A stretch of 64,000 nt of DNA from CAYQCE01 sp964415885 (GTDB lineage Bacteria > Zixibacteria > MSB-5A5 > JAABVY01 > JAHJOQ01): positions 13,182 through 77,181 of the forward strand of contig CAYQCE010000009.1 in NCBI GenBank assembly GCA_964415885.1, written 5' to 3'. Positions 19,001-27,251 of the stretch are shown here, one piece after another. The stretch's first letter is position 1. Every line of letters starts with the position of its first letter. The position numbers and the translations under genes were made by a program. The notes below the pieces were generated by a model, which made no database searches, was not told where the DNA came from, and was given only the letters and a program-made list of their open reading frames with translations.

Positions 19001-19255
19001 GAAAGGTTCAGGGAGACTATCGAAGTCCTGTCGCCGGTTATTGATAACTACGCAGAGAATGAACGGTTTTCCGATCCAACAGCATGCGTGCACTCCTACT
19101 ATGTACTTGGCGTAGCCTATGCTGAGACAAGCCAGATCGAGCCCGCGATTGAGCACATCGAGACATTCCTGAGTTTCTGGGGAAACGGTGATCCCGGGCT
19201 TCGTGGAGTTGAGGATGCCCGCGATCGTCTAAAACGACTGAGGTCGCAGACATAG
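16013..19255 (+). CDS. Receptor-type Ser/Thr protein kinase with TolB-like and TPR domains
   Basis: A 1080-residue membrane protein. Residues about 25-290 are a Hanks-type kinase: GEGGMGEVYLA loop, VALKFL with the ATP-binding Lys, catalytic HRDIKPGN, DFGLAA and MAPEQ. A single transmembrane helix lies at about 312-330. Next comes a TolB-N-like domain (IAVLPFMDFSSEQNQEYFCDG to VRVSARLVD-type sequence, about 360-480), then about 12 tetratricopeptide repeats to the end. The kinase would be cytoplasmic and the TolB/TPR part periplasmic. ATG start behind AAGGAGAA. It is monocistronic as far as visible. The signal sensed and the substrates are unknown. Confidence 0.93.
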   Translation: MESGSHDDDRTQGVTIVQPGTQIAHYDVVEKIGEGGMGEVYLANDTRLNRKVALKFLPTHFLADKSAKARFVREAQSAAGLDHPNIITIYEVSEFNGRPFFAMQYLEGDSLKDLITRAEMPVEKILDVAIQITSGLKHAHEKGVIHRDIKPGNISVDKTGRAVILDFGLAAVESEEALTQAGTTLGTIGYMAPEQIQGKEVDGRSDIFSMGVVLFEMLARTAPFKRDSQASTINAVLNEHPGPLSNYRENVEQGFEEVVSRALDKDVETRYQSASGMLADLKRLKKILDPESSTKTFVSVGSRKSDSGKRRFAITGGLLSIAVVVALLLIFLASDGTFFGNGVGPMGTGTATAGQWASSIAVLPFMDFSSEQNQEYFCDGMTDAIISKLTGIDELKVISMTSVMRYKSEDRDLEKIGEDLDVGAVLDGSVQKEGDNIRVSARLVDVENGQQLWSRQFDRKLESVFAIQDEISRNIVDVLKLELLGTEQKTLTQRHTDNIDAYNLYVQGRFFWRKRTDEALRTAIDYFERAIELDSNYALAYAGLADAWAVLPGYSTSPEDSATVMAEKAATRAVELNSSIAEAHASLGLTLMNLGNLQEARESLERAIDLNPGYSWAHTWYSNVLGQLGMKEESLKELEIAYELDPLSIVNLMNLASDRSEQGRVERAIELLERALEIEENVKIYAMYATVLSRAGRPDEAIDQYEKAIALFPEMTSAWNSLAYMCGENVSYDSGLVVFDRCLEANPGNAEVYTDKGWYQSRYGDLEGARQSAQKALSIDPSRQKAGQLLFTAAMYQQEWDVAGSLLERFKEFIPPSEVMAHAELEKARAVLYAYQGRLEDAIALVEREFEYDSESDYNREVAARKTMAAGFYVAFEKYEEALSAIRQATRYSEKVFGKQSRCDNNYNRYARLLALNGEIARATEIGAEYSECWVAQDTIFEVLSDRIQAHIYYADGEYDTAGDFYLEVIDAMKRNRKSVMDFTLRYNCALALNNAERFRETIEVLSPVIDNYAENERFSDPTACVHSYYVLGVAYAETSQIEPAIEHIETFLSFWGNGDPGLRGVEDARDRLKRLRSQT

Positions 19256-19505
19256 GTTCTCGCGTCGCGAACCTTCGCTTTTACCCGCCTGACACGGGGG
19301 AACATTCATTTGCCCGAATACGTTGTGAAAATTGGAGATTAAAGATTTCCTGCCGCGAGATGTAGAAGCAGCTAATCAGAGACTGGTCTGAGGTCGGTCT
19401 TTTGTCTTTGATAATGTGTACGTTGTCTATCCATGTTAGCAACAACAATCAATTGTCGTATATAAGCAAATCTATGATGGAACTAAAGAATACGGAGAAT
19501 TTGTC

Positions 19506-21401
19506 ATGAAAAGCATGCGTTTGAAAGCCGCTGTATTGGGCGCCAGCTTATGTCTCACGATTCTGCCTGCCGTTTTGTTCGGAATCTCCTCACAGCATCC
19601 GGACGACAAGGTACAGTCGTGGGAGATTGAAGCGGAATTGAACCCGCAGATGCTGCGAAAGATAATCCATGAGCACGGAGGCGAGTGGTGCGCTACACAG
19701 AATGTCTGGCAGGAGCATGCCGCAGAGCAGGAATCCCAGTTCAGCCCTCAGTTGCCATGTCCTTCGCAGGGTGCCTGCGACAATCCGAACACCCGAGATC
19801 TCTACCTTCCGTCACCAGGAGAGGAGGTCTACTACGTTCGCCTGAAGTTCAATGTATTTGCTCTCAACGATGGCTCGCTTCTGGCTGCCACCGAGACTGT
19901 AATCGCGCAGAGCGTTGAGCGTCTCAACGCGGACTATGCGCCGGGCGGAATTCAGTTCTTGTACGAATATGAGCAAATCAACGACACCGACTATCGGTAT
20001 TTTACGAATGATGAGGAACTCCTTATGAAGGGCATTTATGCGGAGAGCCCGTCCACGCAGCTAAACATATTCGTCGTTGATATCAATGAGTCATATATAG
20101 GTGTCGGAACTTTCCCGTGGGACAACCGTGCTCTTACGGCTCAGGGTGGGATAATCATTGATGACAACGTTATCGCGCAGCAGTTTACTACTCTGTCACA
20201 TGAGGTTGGTCACTGCCTCGGTCTTTGGCATACATTCCACGGTGTCTCCGAGGTCGGCCAGTGCGGCGGATGCTATGAGGAAGCCGGGACGACTCAGGGG
20301 GATGTGAAAGGCGACTTCTGTCAGGATACGGACCCGACACCCACGAACTTCACATGCAGTCCTCCGGGCGGAACGGACCCATGCAGCGGTATCAGCTGGG
20401 GACCGACGGATGTGCAGAATTACATGGGCTATTCACCTGATGCCTGTCAGACCGAGTTTTCGACCGAGCAGTTTGCGCGATCGCGTTGCTGGACTCAGGC
20501 AGAGCTAACATCCTGGCTCGACCAGGATGTTGATTCGGACGGGATTCTCAATCCGGACGACAACTGTCCGCTCGTGGCGAATGTTGACCAGTTCGATGGT
20601 GATGGAGACGGCGTCGGCGACGACTGCGATAATTGCCTCACAACCTCGAACCCTTATCAGTTCGACGGCGATCTCGACGGGACCGGTGATTCCTGCGATG
20701 TCTGCACCGACTCCGACTCCGACGGCTATGGTGATCCCGGTTATGCCCTGAACGAATGTCCGGATGACAACTGCCCGTTCGAGGCGAATGCGGATCAGCT
20801 CGACTCCGACGGCGACACATACGGCGATGCTTGTGACAACTGCCCGTCGATATACAATATATATCAGTATGACGAGGACGGAGATGGCACCGGCGATCCG
20901 TGCGAGCCGTCCGGTTTGTACATGCAATGCTGCCTCGACCTTCCACCTGCCTATGTTGGTGAGCTGTTCAGCTACACTTTCCGGGCAGTTGGTGGAACGG
21001 AACCGTACACGTTCCGCAAAGGCATTGGTACTCTCCCGGCGGGGCTATCTCTTGATGCCAACACCGGTGAGCTTTCCGGCAGTCCGGCATTCAAGTTCGA
21101 GTACTTCTTCTCGATTATCGTTGAGGATGTCGGTGGTTTAGAGGATACGGTTGGTGTGCCGTTCCCGATCGATGATCCTCCTCCGCCACCGTGGATCTGC
21201 GGTGACGTGAATGACAGCGATGGTATTGATATTGATGATATCGTGTACACGATCTCGTATGTCTTCCAAGGCGGACCGGCGCCGATGCCGGAGGAATCCG
21301 GTGACGTGAATTGCTCCGGCGCAGTCGACATCGATGATATTGTCTACCTGATCGACTACGTCTTCACCGGCGGAGATGATCCATGTACAGCCTGTCTGTA
21401 A
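19506..21401 (+). CDS. Secreted M43-type zinc metalloprotease with thrombospondin type 3 repeats and dockerin-like tail
   Basis: A 631-residue exported protein with a signal peptide (1-25). The pappalysin-like catalytic domain carries the zinc motif HEVGHCLGLWH at residues 232-242 and a downstream NYMGY Met-turn. Calcium-binding Asp-rich repeats of the thrombospondin type 3 kind (DGDGVGDDCDNC and similar) span about 345-465. A putative Ig-like segment follows (PPAYVGELFSYTF), and the last 65 residues hold two dockerin-like repeats (DIDDIVY twice). ATG behind GGAGAATTTGTC. Likely secreted and calcium-dependent. The preceding 250 bases hold no gene. Confidence 0.92.
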   Translation: MKSMRLKAAVLGASLCLTILPAVLFGISSQHPDDKVQSWEIEAELNPQMLRKIIHEHGGEWCATQNVWQEHAAEQESQFSPQLPCPSQGACDNPNTRDLYLPSPGEEVYYVRLKFNVFALNDGSLLAATETVIAQSVERLNADYAPGGIQFLYEYEQINDTDYRYFTNDEELLMKGIYAESPSTQLNIFVVDINESYIGVGTFPWDNRALTAQGGIIIDDNVIAQQFTTLSHEVGHCLGLWHTFHGVSEVGQCGGCYEEAGTTQGDVKGDFCQDTDPTPTNFTCSPPGGTDPCSGISWGPTDVQNYMGYSPDACQTEFSTEQFARSRCWTQAELTSWLDQDVDSDGILNPDDNCPLVANVDQFDGDGDGVGDDCDNCLTTSNPYQFDGDLDGTGDSCDVCTDSDSDGYGDPGYALNECPDDNCPFEANADQLDSDGDTYGDACDNCPSIYNIYQYDEDGDGTGDPCEPSGLYMQCCLDLPPAYVGELFSYTFRAVGGTEPYTFRKGIGTLPAGLSLDANTGELSGSPAFKFEYFFSIIVEDVGGLEDTVGVPFPIDDPPPPPWICGDVNDSDGIDIDDIVYTISYVFQGGPAPMPEESGDVNCSGAVDIDDIVYLIDYVFTGGDDPCTACL

Positions 21402-21429
21402 TCGGACGATAATCTCGTCTTAGGAGATT

Positions 21430-21464
21430 AAAGCCCCCGGGTAACAGTCCGGGGGCTTTCCTGT
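21430..21464 (+). terminator. Rho-independent terminator after the M43 protease
   Basis: An 11-base-pair stem (21430-21440 with 21449-21459), loop of 8, followed by CCTGTTTTG. Strong GC core; ends the protease transcript 28 bases after its stop. Confidence 0.8.
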
Positions 21465-21743
21465 TTTGTACGCACCAGGTTTCGCCTGATCCTGCGTCCG
21501 CGCTCTACGGCCGTTTGACCCCGCGCAACCCCAACGGTCCCTTCGCTTATGCGGCACTGCGGTCAGATCAAACCCGCCAACGGCGCGCAGGATCTGACCG
21601 AACCCCACCAGGGATCTTCTGAAGCGCCCGAGGGCCGGGGGCCTTTTCTTTGGCATCTCAGTGGCGGTTTTCTCTCCAAATCGGTTGACCTCGCGCGATA
21701 CTGGGCTATATTCGTCGTGACCAGTTTGGCTGTTGCGGATGCG

Positions 21744-24047
21744 ATGAATAGAATGACCCTCTCGATATTATGTTTGTGCCTTGTTCTCTGCCTGATTCCA
21801 TCTGTCAGTGCAAGCGGCGTTGAGCATTTGAAAATCGATCCGGTTCGGGATTCGATGGCGTTGCCGTGCAGATTCGATTTGTTAAGAAGCAAAGTGTTCT
21901 GGGACAGTCAGAGGCTCTCGAAGCGCACAGGTCTCTACAGAGCTGTGAGATGGAGGGTAGACGGTTCGATGGGCTCGTATGTGGCGGTGAACAACTGGCT
22001 TATCAGCGATGCGAGATCCGGCATCGTGCTCTACGACGATATCGGCTCGGAAAGCACTATCGAACATGTTAATGTACCTACGTCGAAGATCAGCGATGTG
22101 GAGGCATATCATCTCGACGACGATTCGACTGCGGAGCTGATTGTCACCTACTCACGGGACGATACCGCATGGGTTGAGCTGTTCAAGATCTCGAGCGACG
22201 ACTCGATGAAAGCATTCCTGGCTACGGGCGAGGATCGAGATGGCAGCGGGCATTGGGACGGCTCCGCAGCGATCATCGGGCACTATGATGTCAACGGTGA
22301 CGGCATCGAGGAGATATTCTTCAGTGTTGACACCGGGTACGATCTCTATCCTCGTGGATTGGTATGTCTGGACTGGACAGATGGGAGCATCTTGTGGAAC
22401 GTGCCGCTTTCGAGTCTTATTGGTAAGGAGACTTTTCGTATCGTGACGCGCCCGGATGGTATGAACGTCATTACGTTCGAGATCGGTTCCAAAGCGAACA
22501 ACGCTGTCGCGGGGGAGCTGACCGACAGGAGGTCGTATATGGCGTGTGCGAGCCTCGAAGGCGATCTCCTGTGGGCGATCCCGTCTGGCGAGAAATTCAC
22601 GTCTGCGAAGCTTGCATACCTGGATTTCGACGGGGACGGATACGTCGAGGTCCTCATGCAGTGGACCCCCGAGGCAGAGATGCTCTTATGCGAGCGGGAA
22701 GATGACTACAATCCGGAACACTACCTTCAGATTATCGACCTTTACGGGAATGTGATCAGAAGGATGTCCCTGGGGAAGGGTTTGCAGGTGCGTTGCACGC
22801 AGGCGGTCGATATGCTCGACGGTAGGGGGATGCAGATTGTTGTGTCTTTCACTGATAATTTGATACGAACCTATGACCTGAACCTCGAGCTTAAGCGCTC
22901 CGTTACTACATATACTTCATTCGTAATAGTAGGCTTCCATAACTTCACCGGTGATGAGACTCGAGAGTTTTTTGCAAAATCGGATGATTCGCGTATGTGG
23001 ATTCTCGATGCGGATTTCGAACCGCTGGCCCAGATTGGTTTCGCCGAGCCGCTCGTCTATCCATCACTCTATCCTTTGGATGATGATGATCGGTACGGTA
23101 TCATCGCGGGGATTGAGGCCGGACACGAATTTCGTCGAATGGTCGTAGCGGATCTCCCGTGGAACTATGTTTTTTACCGCAAGCCGTGGCTGGCGTTTCT
23201 TGCAGCTTTTGTGCCCATGTTTCTCATAGCCTCGTTCGCTGTGTTTCACGGCGCTCGTATGAGACATAAGAACAGACAGATATCGAAGGCTCGCGATGAT
23301 CTCGATGCCGCCCTGATAGAGCTGAGAGATACGCAGCAGAAGCTCGTTGCCGCCGAGAAATTCCGGGAAGCCAGGAGTATCGCAGGAGGCTTTGCCCATG
23401 AGATACGTAACGCCTTGTTTCCGGCTCGCGGCATTCTGTCCCGCATGGCTCAAACTGTCTCCGGCGGAGAATCTGCGGATTTGAACGAGCTCGCATCGCA
23501 CAGCCGCTTCGCGGACAGGTCCATAGCCAAAGCAATCGAGCTGACTACACTAATCACCAAGTATACCAGGATCGAGTCTGAATATGATCCGCAGCGCGTC
23601 TTGATAGATCCGGTCATTCGGGATGTTCTGAGCGAGAACAGGATCCGCGTGGAAGAGATGGATGTCGAGGTGAATGTCTCCGGTGAATCAGATACCGAAG
23701 TTGTATCGAATCGCAAGCAACTCTATTCCGTACTGAACAATTTGCTTCTTAACAGCCTCGACGCTTTAGCGCAGTCTGATGAACGAGAAATCGAGATTCG
23801 CTGGAGGCGGAGCAAGGAGAATGGAGTGACTCTCGTCTGGCGCGATACCGGCTGCGGAATACCGGAGGAAAATCTCGGTCGGGTGTTCGAGTCCTTTTTC
23901 TCAACCAAGCCTGACAAGGGAACCGGGATAGGACTTGCGACAGTTAAGAAGATCATTGAACTATATGAGGGGACAGTGACTGTCAGCAGTGATGGCCGGA
24001 ACGGTGCGGTGTTTGAGATAACTATGAAAGACGCACTCGAAAGTTGA
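21744..24047 (+). CDS. Membrane sensor histidine kinase with large periplasmic FG-GAP/propeller-like domain
   Basis: The chosen ATG 21744 starts a 767-residue protein with a signal-type helix (MTLSILCLCLVLCLIPSVSAS) at the N-terminus; the frame is open to 21549 but that part looks non-coding. About 480 residues follow with recurring YDVNGDGIEEIF- and DFDGDGYVEVLM-type FG-GAP motifs, suggesting a periplasmic beta-propeller. One transmembrane helix lies near 537-557, then a coiled linker, the phosphoacceptor box GGFAHEIRNAL, and an HATPase domain with NLLLNSLDAL, DTGCGIP and GTGIGLATVKKI. The sigma-54 activator gene lies 30 bases downstream and is almost surely its partner. Confidence 0.9.
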   Translation: MNRMTLSILCLCLVLCLIPSVSASGVEHLKIDPVRDSMALPCRFDLLRSKVFWDSQRLSKRTGLYRAVRWRVDGSMGSYVAVNNWLISDARSGIVLYDDIGSESTIEHVNVPTSKISDVEAYHLDDDSTAELIVTYSRDDTAWVELFKISSDDSMKAFLATGEDRDGSGHWDGSAAIIGHYDVNGDGIEEIFFSVDTGYDLYPRGLVCLDWTDGSILWNVPLSSLIGKETFRIVTRPDGMNVITFEIGSKANNAVAGELTDRRSYMACASLEGDLLWAIPSGEKFTSAKLAYLDFDGDGYVEVLMQWTPEAEMLLCEREDDYNPEHYLQIIDLYGNVIRRMSLGKGLQVRCTQAVDMLDGRGMQIVVSFTDNLIRTYDLNLELKRSVTTYTSFVIVGFHNFTGDETREFFAKSDDSRMWILDADFEPLAQIGFAEPLVYPSLYPLDDDDRYGIIAGIEAGHEFRRMVVADLPWNYVFYRKPWLAFLAAFVPMFLIASFAVFHGARMRHKNRQISKARDDLDAALIELRDTQQKLVAAEKFREARSIAGGFAHEIRNALFPARGILSRMAQTVSGGESADLNELASHSRFADRSIAKAIELTTLITKYTRIESEYDPQRVLIDPVIRDVLSENRIRVEEMDVEVNVSGESDTEVVSNRKQLYSVLNNLLLNSLDALAQSDEREIEIRWRRSKENGVTLVWRDTGCGIPEENLGRVFESFFSTKPDKGTGIGLATVKKIIELYEGTVTVSSDGRNGAVFEITMKDALES

Positions 24048-24077
24048 GATTCGTATTGCTGTCTAAAGGGAGGAAAC

Positions 24078-25475
24078 TTGGATTCTGCAGTACCGAAGCC
24101 GAAAGTGATATTCGTCGACGATGAGCCCGAAGCGCTCGAGCTGTTCGAAATCATCTATTCCGCAAAGTACGATGTGGTCCTCTGTTCGTCGGGAAAAGCG
24201 GCGATAGAGGCCGCAAGAACAAACCCGGACTCGGCCGTAGTTGTGATGGACATCAGGATGCCCAACATGGATGGAGTCGAGGCACTGAGAGAGGTCCTGA
24301 AGATTCTCCCGAAGGCGAAGGGGATATTCCACACGGCTTTTGCCGGGGAGTACGACGAAGATGAGATTGACGCCAGGGAGAAGCCGTACGAGTTCGTTCT
24401 TAAGGGTGAATCCTCAACCCGGCTGGATCGTGCGATCCGTCACGGTGTAAATGAGTATCTGCTCGAGAGTGACAACAGCCGACTGATCAAAATGGCACGC
24501 AGGGATTTCGGCCTCATCGGCACTTCCGAGGTCATGCGGCATCTCTACACGCAGGTCAAGAAGGTCTCCGCGAGTGACTGCAAGGTGTTGCTGCTCGGAG
24601 AATCGGGCACGGGGAAAACCAGGATCGCGAAGGCGATTCATGGCAACAGCTCGAGAGCGCAGGCCAGGTTTTACGCATATTCATGCACCGGAAAACCGAC
24701 GGAGATACTCGAATCCGAGCTTTTCGGCCACTGCAAGGGTGCATTCACAGGTGCATATGAGGACAGGATCGGATGGTTCGAATACACGCATAAGGGCACG
24801 ATCCTTCTGGATGAGATTGGCGACCTCGATCAGCATACGCAGACGAAGATTCTCAAGGTCGTCGATGAAGGCGCGTTCAGCAGACTCGGAGAGACGATTG
24901 AGCGGGTGACGGATGTCCGCCTGATAACAGCAACCAACAGAGACATAAATGCTCTCGTCGAATCGGGTACTTTCAGGGAGGACCTGTATTATCGTATCGA
25001 GGGTGTCAAGATAACGGTACCTCCGCTTCGAAAACGAGCCGAGGACATTCGCCTGCTTGTGAATCACTTCGTAGGTATCGAGGCCGAGGAGAAAGAGCTG
25101 CCACCGCTGATTGTCGACGAATCCGGCTACTCTGTCCTCGAGGACTATCACTGGCCAGGGAATGTTCGTCAACTTGAAACTGTAGTCGAGAGGCTTGTCC
25201 TAACCTCAAGCTCCAGTCTCGTGACCGGAGATGAGGTTCGCAATGCGCTGGAGCTGAACGCTGCGTCAGACGAGAGCGACGACCTCAAATACGATGAATT
25301 CATGAGACGCGCTGAGCGAAAGCTGATTCTGGTCGCCCTGCGGCGAGCTGATTTCGTGGTAGCACATGCGGCGCAGCTACTCGATATCAGCCGTCAGAGC
25401 TTGTTCCGCAAGATCAAAGAACACGGCTTGGATCTGGATTCGCTGCGGGACGGTGATTCCGCGTCCGAAACGTAA
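24078..25475 (+). CDS. Sigma-54-dependent response regulator (NtrC family)
   Basis: A 465-residue cytoplasmic regulator: receiver domain (1-125; phosphoacceptor Asp in VVMDIRMPNMDG), AAA+ domain with Walker A GESGTGKT, the sigma-54 contact loop GAFTGA intact, Walker B TILLDEIGDL and the arginine region REDLYYR, then a Fis-type helix-turn-helix at the end (AAQLLDISRQSLFRKI). The start is TTG 24078 behind GGGAGG. It follows the sensor kinase by 30 bases. It should activate sigma-54 promoters after phosphorylation; I could not identify its targets in the window. Confidence 0.95.
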   Translation: MDSAVPKPKVIFVDDEPEALELFEIIYSAKYDVVLCSSGKAAIEAARTNPDSAVVVMDIRMPNMDGVEALREVLKILPKAKGIFHTAFAGEYDEDEIDAREKPYEFVLKGESSTRLDRAIRHGVNEYLLESDNSRLIKMARRDFGLIGTSEVMRHLYTQVKKVSASDCKVLLLGESGTGKTRIAKAIHGNSSRAQARFYAYSCTGKPTEILESELFGHCKGAFTGAYEDRIGWFEYTHKGTILLDEIGDLDQHTQTKILKVVDEGAFSRLGETIERVTDVRLITATNRDINALVESGTFREDLYYRIEGVKITVPPLRKRAEDIRLLVNHFVGIEAEEKELPPLIVDESGYSVLEDYHWPGNVRQLETVVERLVLTSSSSLVTGDEVRNALELNAASDESDDLKYDEFMRRAERKLILVALRRADFVVAHAAQLLDISRQSLFRKIKEHGLDLDSLRDGDSASET

Positions 25476-25780
25476 ACGAAGTGATACTCGCAGAGTCGCC
25501 AAAAGTCAGATATCTGAGACAAGGCGTGCGTCGCGCTGCTTGATGCCAAGCTCCAAGCCACTGGTTACCAGCCCTTTACACTCGGATTCCAGCCTTGTGT
25601 CGTTCCGGCACGGTTCTTGATACTGGACATTAGAAGAGGTGAATCCTATTTGGTTGCATCGTGCGTCTGTCCGGTGATGCTAAGAGTTAATACTCTGGGG
25701 ATGGACTGGGCAGAGAATGTGCGATTCGCATGCTCAGCGTCGACTGGTGAAAGTGGCGCGCGGTGCAACAATAATCAGAT

Positions 25781-25804
25781 CGGCCGCTCGTCCTCGGGCG
25801 GCCG
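25781..25804 (+). terminator. Terminator-like GC hairpin
   Basis: A 7-base-pair stem of pure G/C (25781-25787 with 25798-25804), followed by TTTCATTT. Could end the sensor kinase/regulator transcript, although it is 300 bases beyond the regulator stop. Confidence 0.5.
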
Positions 25805-25950
25805 TTTCATTTATGTAGATAGATAATCTCGCGATCCGATGCCGGTTTAACTTTGCCATAATACTATCTTAGCATTCGGCGGGCTTATTGGGCGTGCGCT
25901 CGTGTGCTAACTGCACCACAGGAAACCTCGCTACTATGGCGCGAGGTTAG

Positions 25951-25986
25951 GGAGCCTCAGCTCAGGCTACGCTGAGGCTCCTTTTT
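25951..25986 (+). terminator. Rho-independent terminator, rightward
   Basis: Perfect 10-base-pair stem (25951-25960 with 25972-25981), followed immediately by five Ts. It is preceded by a second perfect 8-base-pair hairpin (25924-25931 with 25941-25948). Directed rightward toward the convergent lipoprotein gene, so it ends a rightward transcript for which no protein gene is close; see the candidate small RNA finding. Confidence 0.8.
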
Positions 25987-25994
25987 CAAGACGC

Positions 25995-26687
25995 TTATCT
26001 CGGATAACGGATCCCGTTCACGTAGGCTGAGTCGAGCACTATATCGCCGTTGTCGATCAAACCAACACCCGGGGCATAATACTCTCGGTAGGCATCCGGG
26101 CTGTCAATATCCGGCTTGCCGTTAGCATCGACCGGCGTATATAGCAGCGTCATGCAGTTCACGAACGTTCCCGCAGTTACGGTGTGCGTGCTGTAACCGT
26201 CGAAGATCAGGAATCCCTCAATGTCGAATGTTATCAGCTGATTACGGATATCAGTGGCCACTGAACTGTAGTAATGCGGCCTGTCGGATCTGAGATTGAA
26301 CGGAATCTCGAGTGCCGGCTCAACCGAAAGAACTTCTGTCACTTGTGGTGAAATTCTCACGCCGAGGAAGTGCTGTTCGAACGAGAATGTATCCAGGCTC
26401 CAGCATTCGAAGAACCCGCCGTTCTCTGTGATACCAATGCAATCGCCGGCCGGAGTGCCTTCGATGGTTATATCGGGCGCTACTTCGCGCACTATTTCCC
26501 AGCTCTCGCCTGATTCATTAGTGTAGGTGTAGTACCAGATATCACAGCTGTCGAGATGGAAATACTCGATGGCGTCCGGGATTCCGTCACCGGGGTCGTT
26601 TCTCAGAATCTTGACCGTATCTTCCGAACCGCAGCCGTAAAGGACAACCAGGGACAATGCTACAGCTACTGTGATTAGATAGCGCAT
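25995..26687 (-). CDS. Putative lipoprotein of unknown function
   Basis: A 230-residue protein with a lipoprotein signal: hydrophobic segment then lipobox LYGC (Cys20), followed by a charged SEDTV. The mature part is beta-rich and acidic and mentions no known motif. RBS GGAGATATGG precedes the ATG (26687). It is probably attached to the outer or inner membrane. It stands alone, convergent with the terminator at 25951-25986. I do not recognise a family. Confidence 0.7.
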   Translation of the reverse strand: MRYLITVAVALSLVVLYGCGSEDTVKILRNDPGDGIPDAIEYFHLDSCDIWYYTYTNESGESWEIVREVAPDITIEGTPAGDCIGITENGGFFECWSLDTFSFEQHFLGVRISPQVTEVLSVEPALEIPFNLRSDRPHYYSSVATDIRNQLITFDIEGFLIFDGYSTHTVTAGTFVNCMTLLYTPVDANGKPDIDSPDAYREYYAPGVGLIDNGDIVLDSAYVNGIRYPR

Positions 26688-26739
26688 TCCATATCTCCTG
26701 AAGCTTGATTTGTGTTACGCGGCGGCTTTCAAGCAGATC

Positions 26740-27132
26740 TCAACTGCTTATACTGAGTTCATACCCTTCGAGTTCGTCGGATTTCGCCAGTATCTCATCT
26801 ATACGGCGATCGAAATTGCCGTATGCCTGGGAGGATCCCCAGAGCTTGACAGTCTTCGAACCGTGATCGACGCGCATCCTGCCGCCGCCGACTATTCTCC
26901 ATTCGGGATCGCGAAAAGTTATCGTGTTTTCGCCCTTGTAGATCGAAATGCCCATCTCTTCAGCAAATTTCTCGACAATGTGAGCATGGTAGGTGAAGAG
27001 TGCGGTAGGCGCGAAGACTATAAACTGATCGTCGCCCCTTCGGAGCTGAACGAATTTGCCTTCGCGTATACCGGACGGGCTGTTATTGTCTTCGATTTCT
27101 TCCGGCGGGAAATAGTCAATGAACCGAGCCAA
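26740..27132 (-). CDS. Janus/Ocnus (PHPT1, protein histidine phosphatase) family protein
   Basis: A 130-residue protein starting at TTG 27132 behind AAAGGAG; the frame is open to 27255 but without family similarity. From residue 35 it follows the 14 kDa phosphohistidine phosphatase fold: YHAHIVEKF with His49 at the place of the catalytic His53 of human PHPT1, then GGGRM and SSQAYGNFDR matching the animal GGGR and MAYG motifs. The family removes phosphate from phosphohistidine (or phospholysine) in animals; bacterial members are little studied. It lies 120 bases downstream of the DMT transporter gene on the same strand. Assignment rests on motif recall, not on a search. Confidence 0.65.
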   Translation of the reverse strand: MARFIDYFPPEEIEDNNSPSGIREGKFVQLRRGDDQFIVFAPTALFTYHAHIVEKFAEEMGISIYKGENTITFRDPEWRIVGGGRMRVDHGSKTVKLWGSSQAYGNFDRRIDEILAKSDELEGYELSISS

Positions 27133-27251
27133 ATGACGCTCCTTTCTCTGTTGCCGTGAATGCAATCTAAACTCAGCTTCTACCGTCATGCAACACAAAA
27201 ACCGCGCGAAAGTTGTCGGATTGAGGCTTGCGGGCAAACGGAGACTCGATC

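Larger units (their letters stand above)
25476..25994. other. 519-base stretch without a recognisable gene
   Basis: No open frame with a convincing ribosome site and protein-like composition was found; a 69-codon frame at 25617-25826 looks random. The stretch contains three strong hairpins (25781-25804, 25924-25948 and 25951-25981), the last with a U-tract, so a structured non-coding RNA is possible. I recognise no known riboswitch or housekeeping RNA here. Confidence 0.5.

Noticed and set aside
25617..25826. 69-codon frame as a small gene
   Set aside because: No family, random composition, and it overlaps the strong hairpin at 25781-25804.
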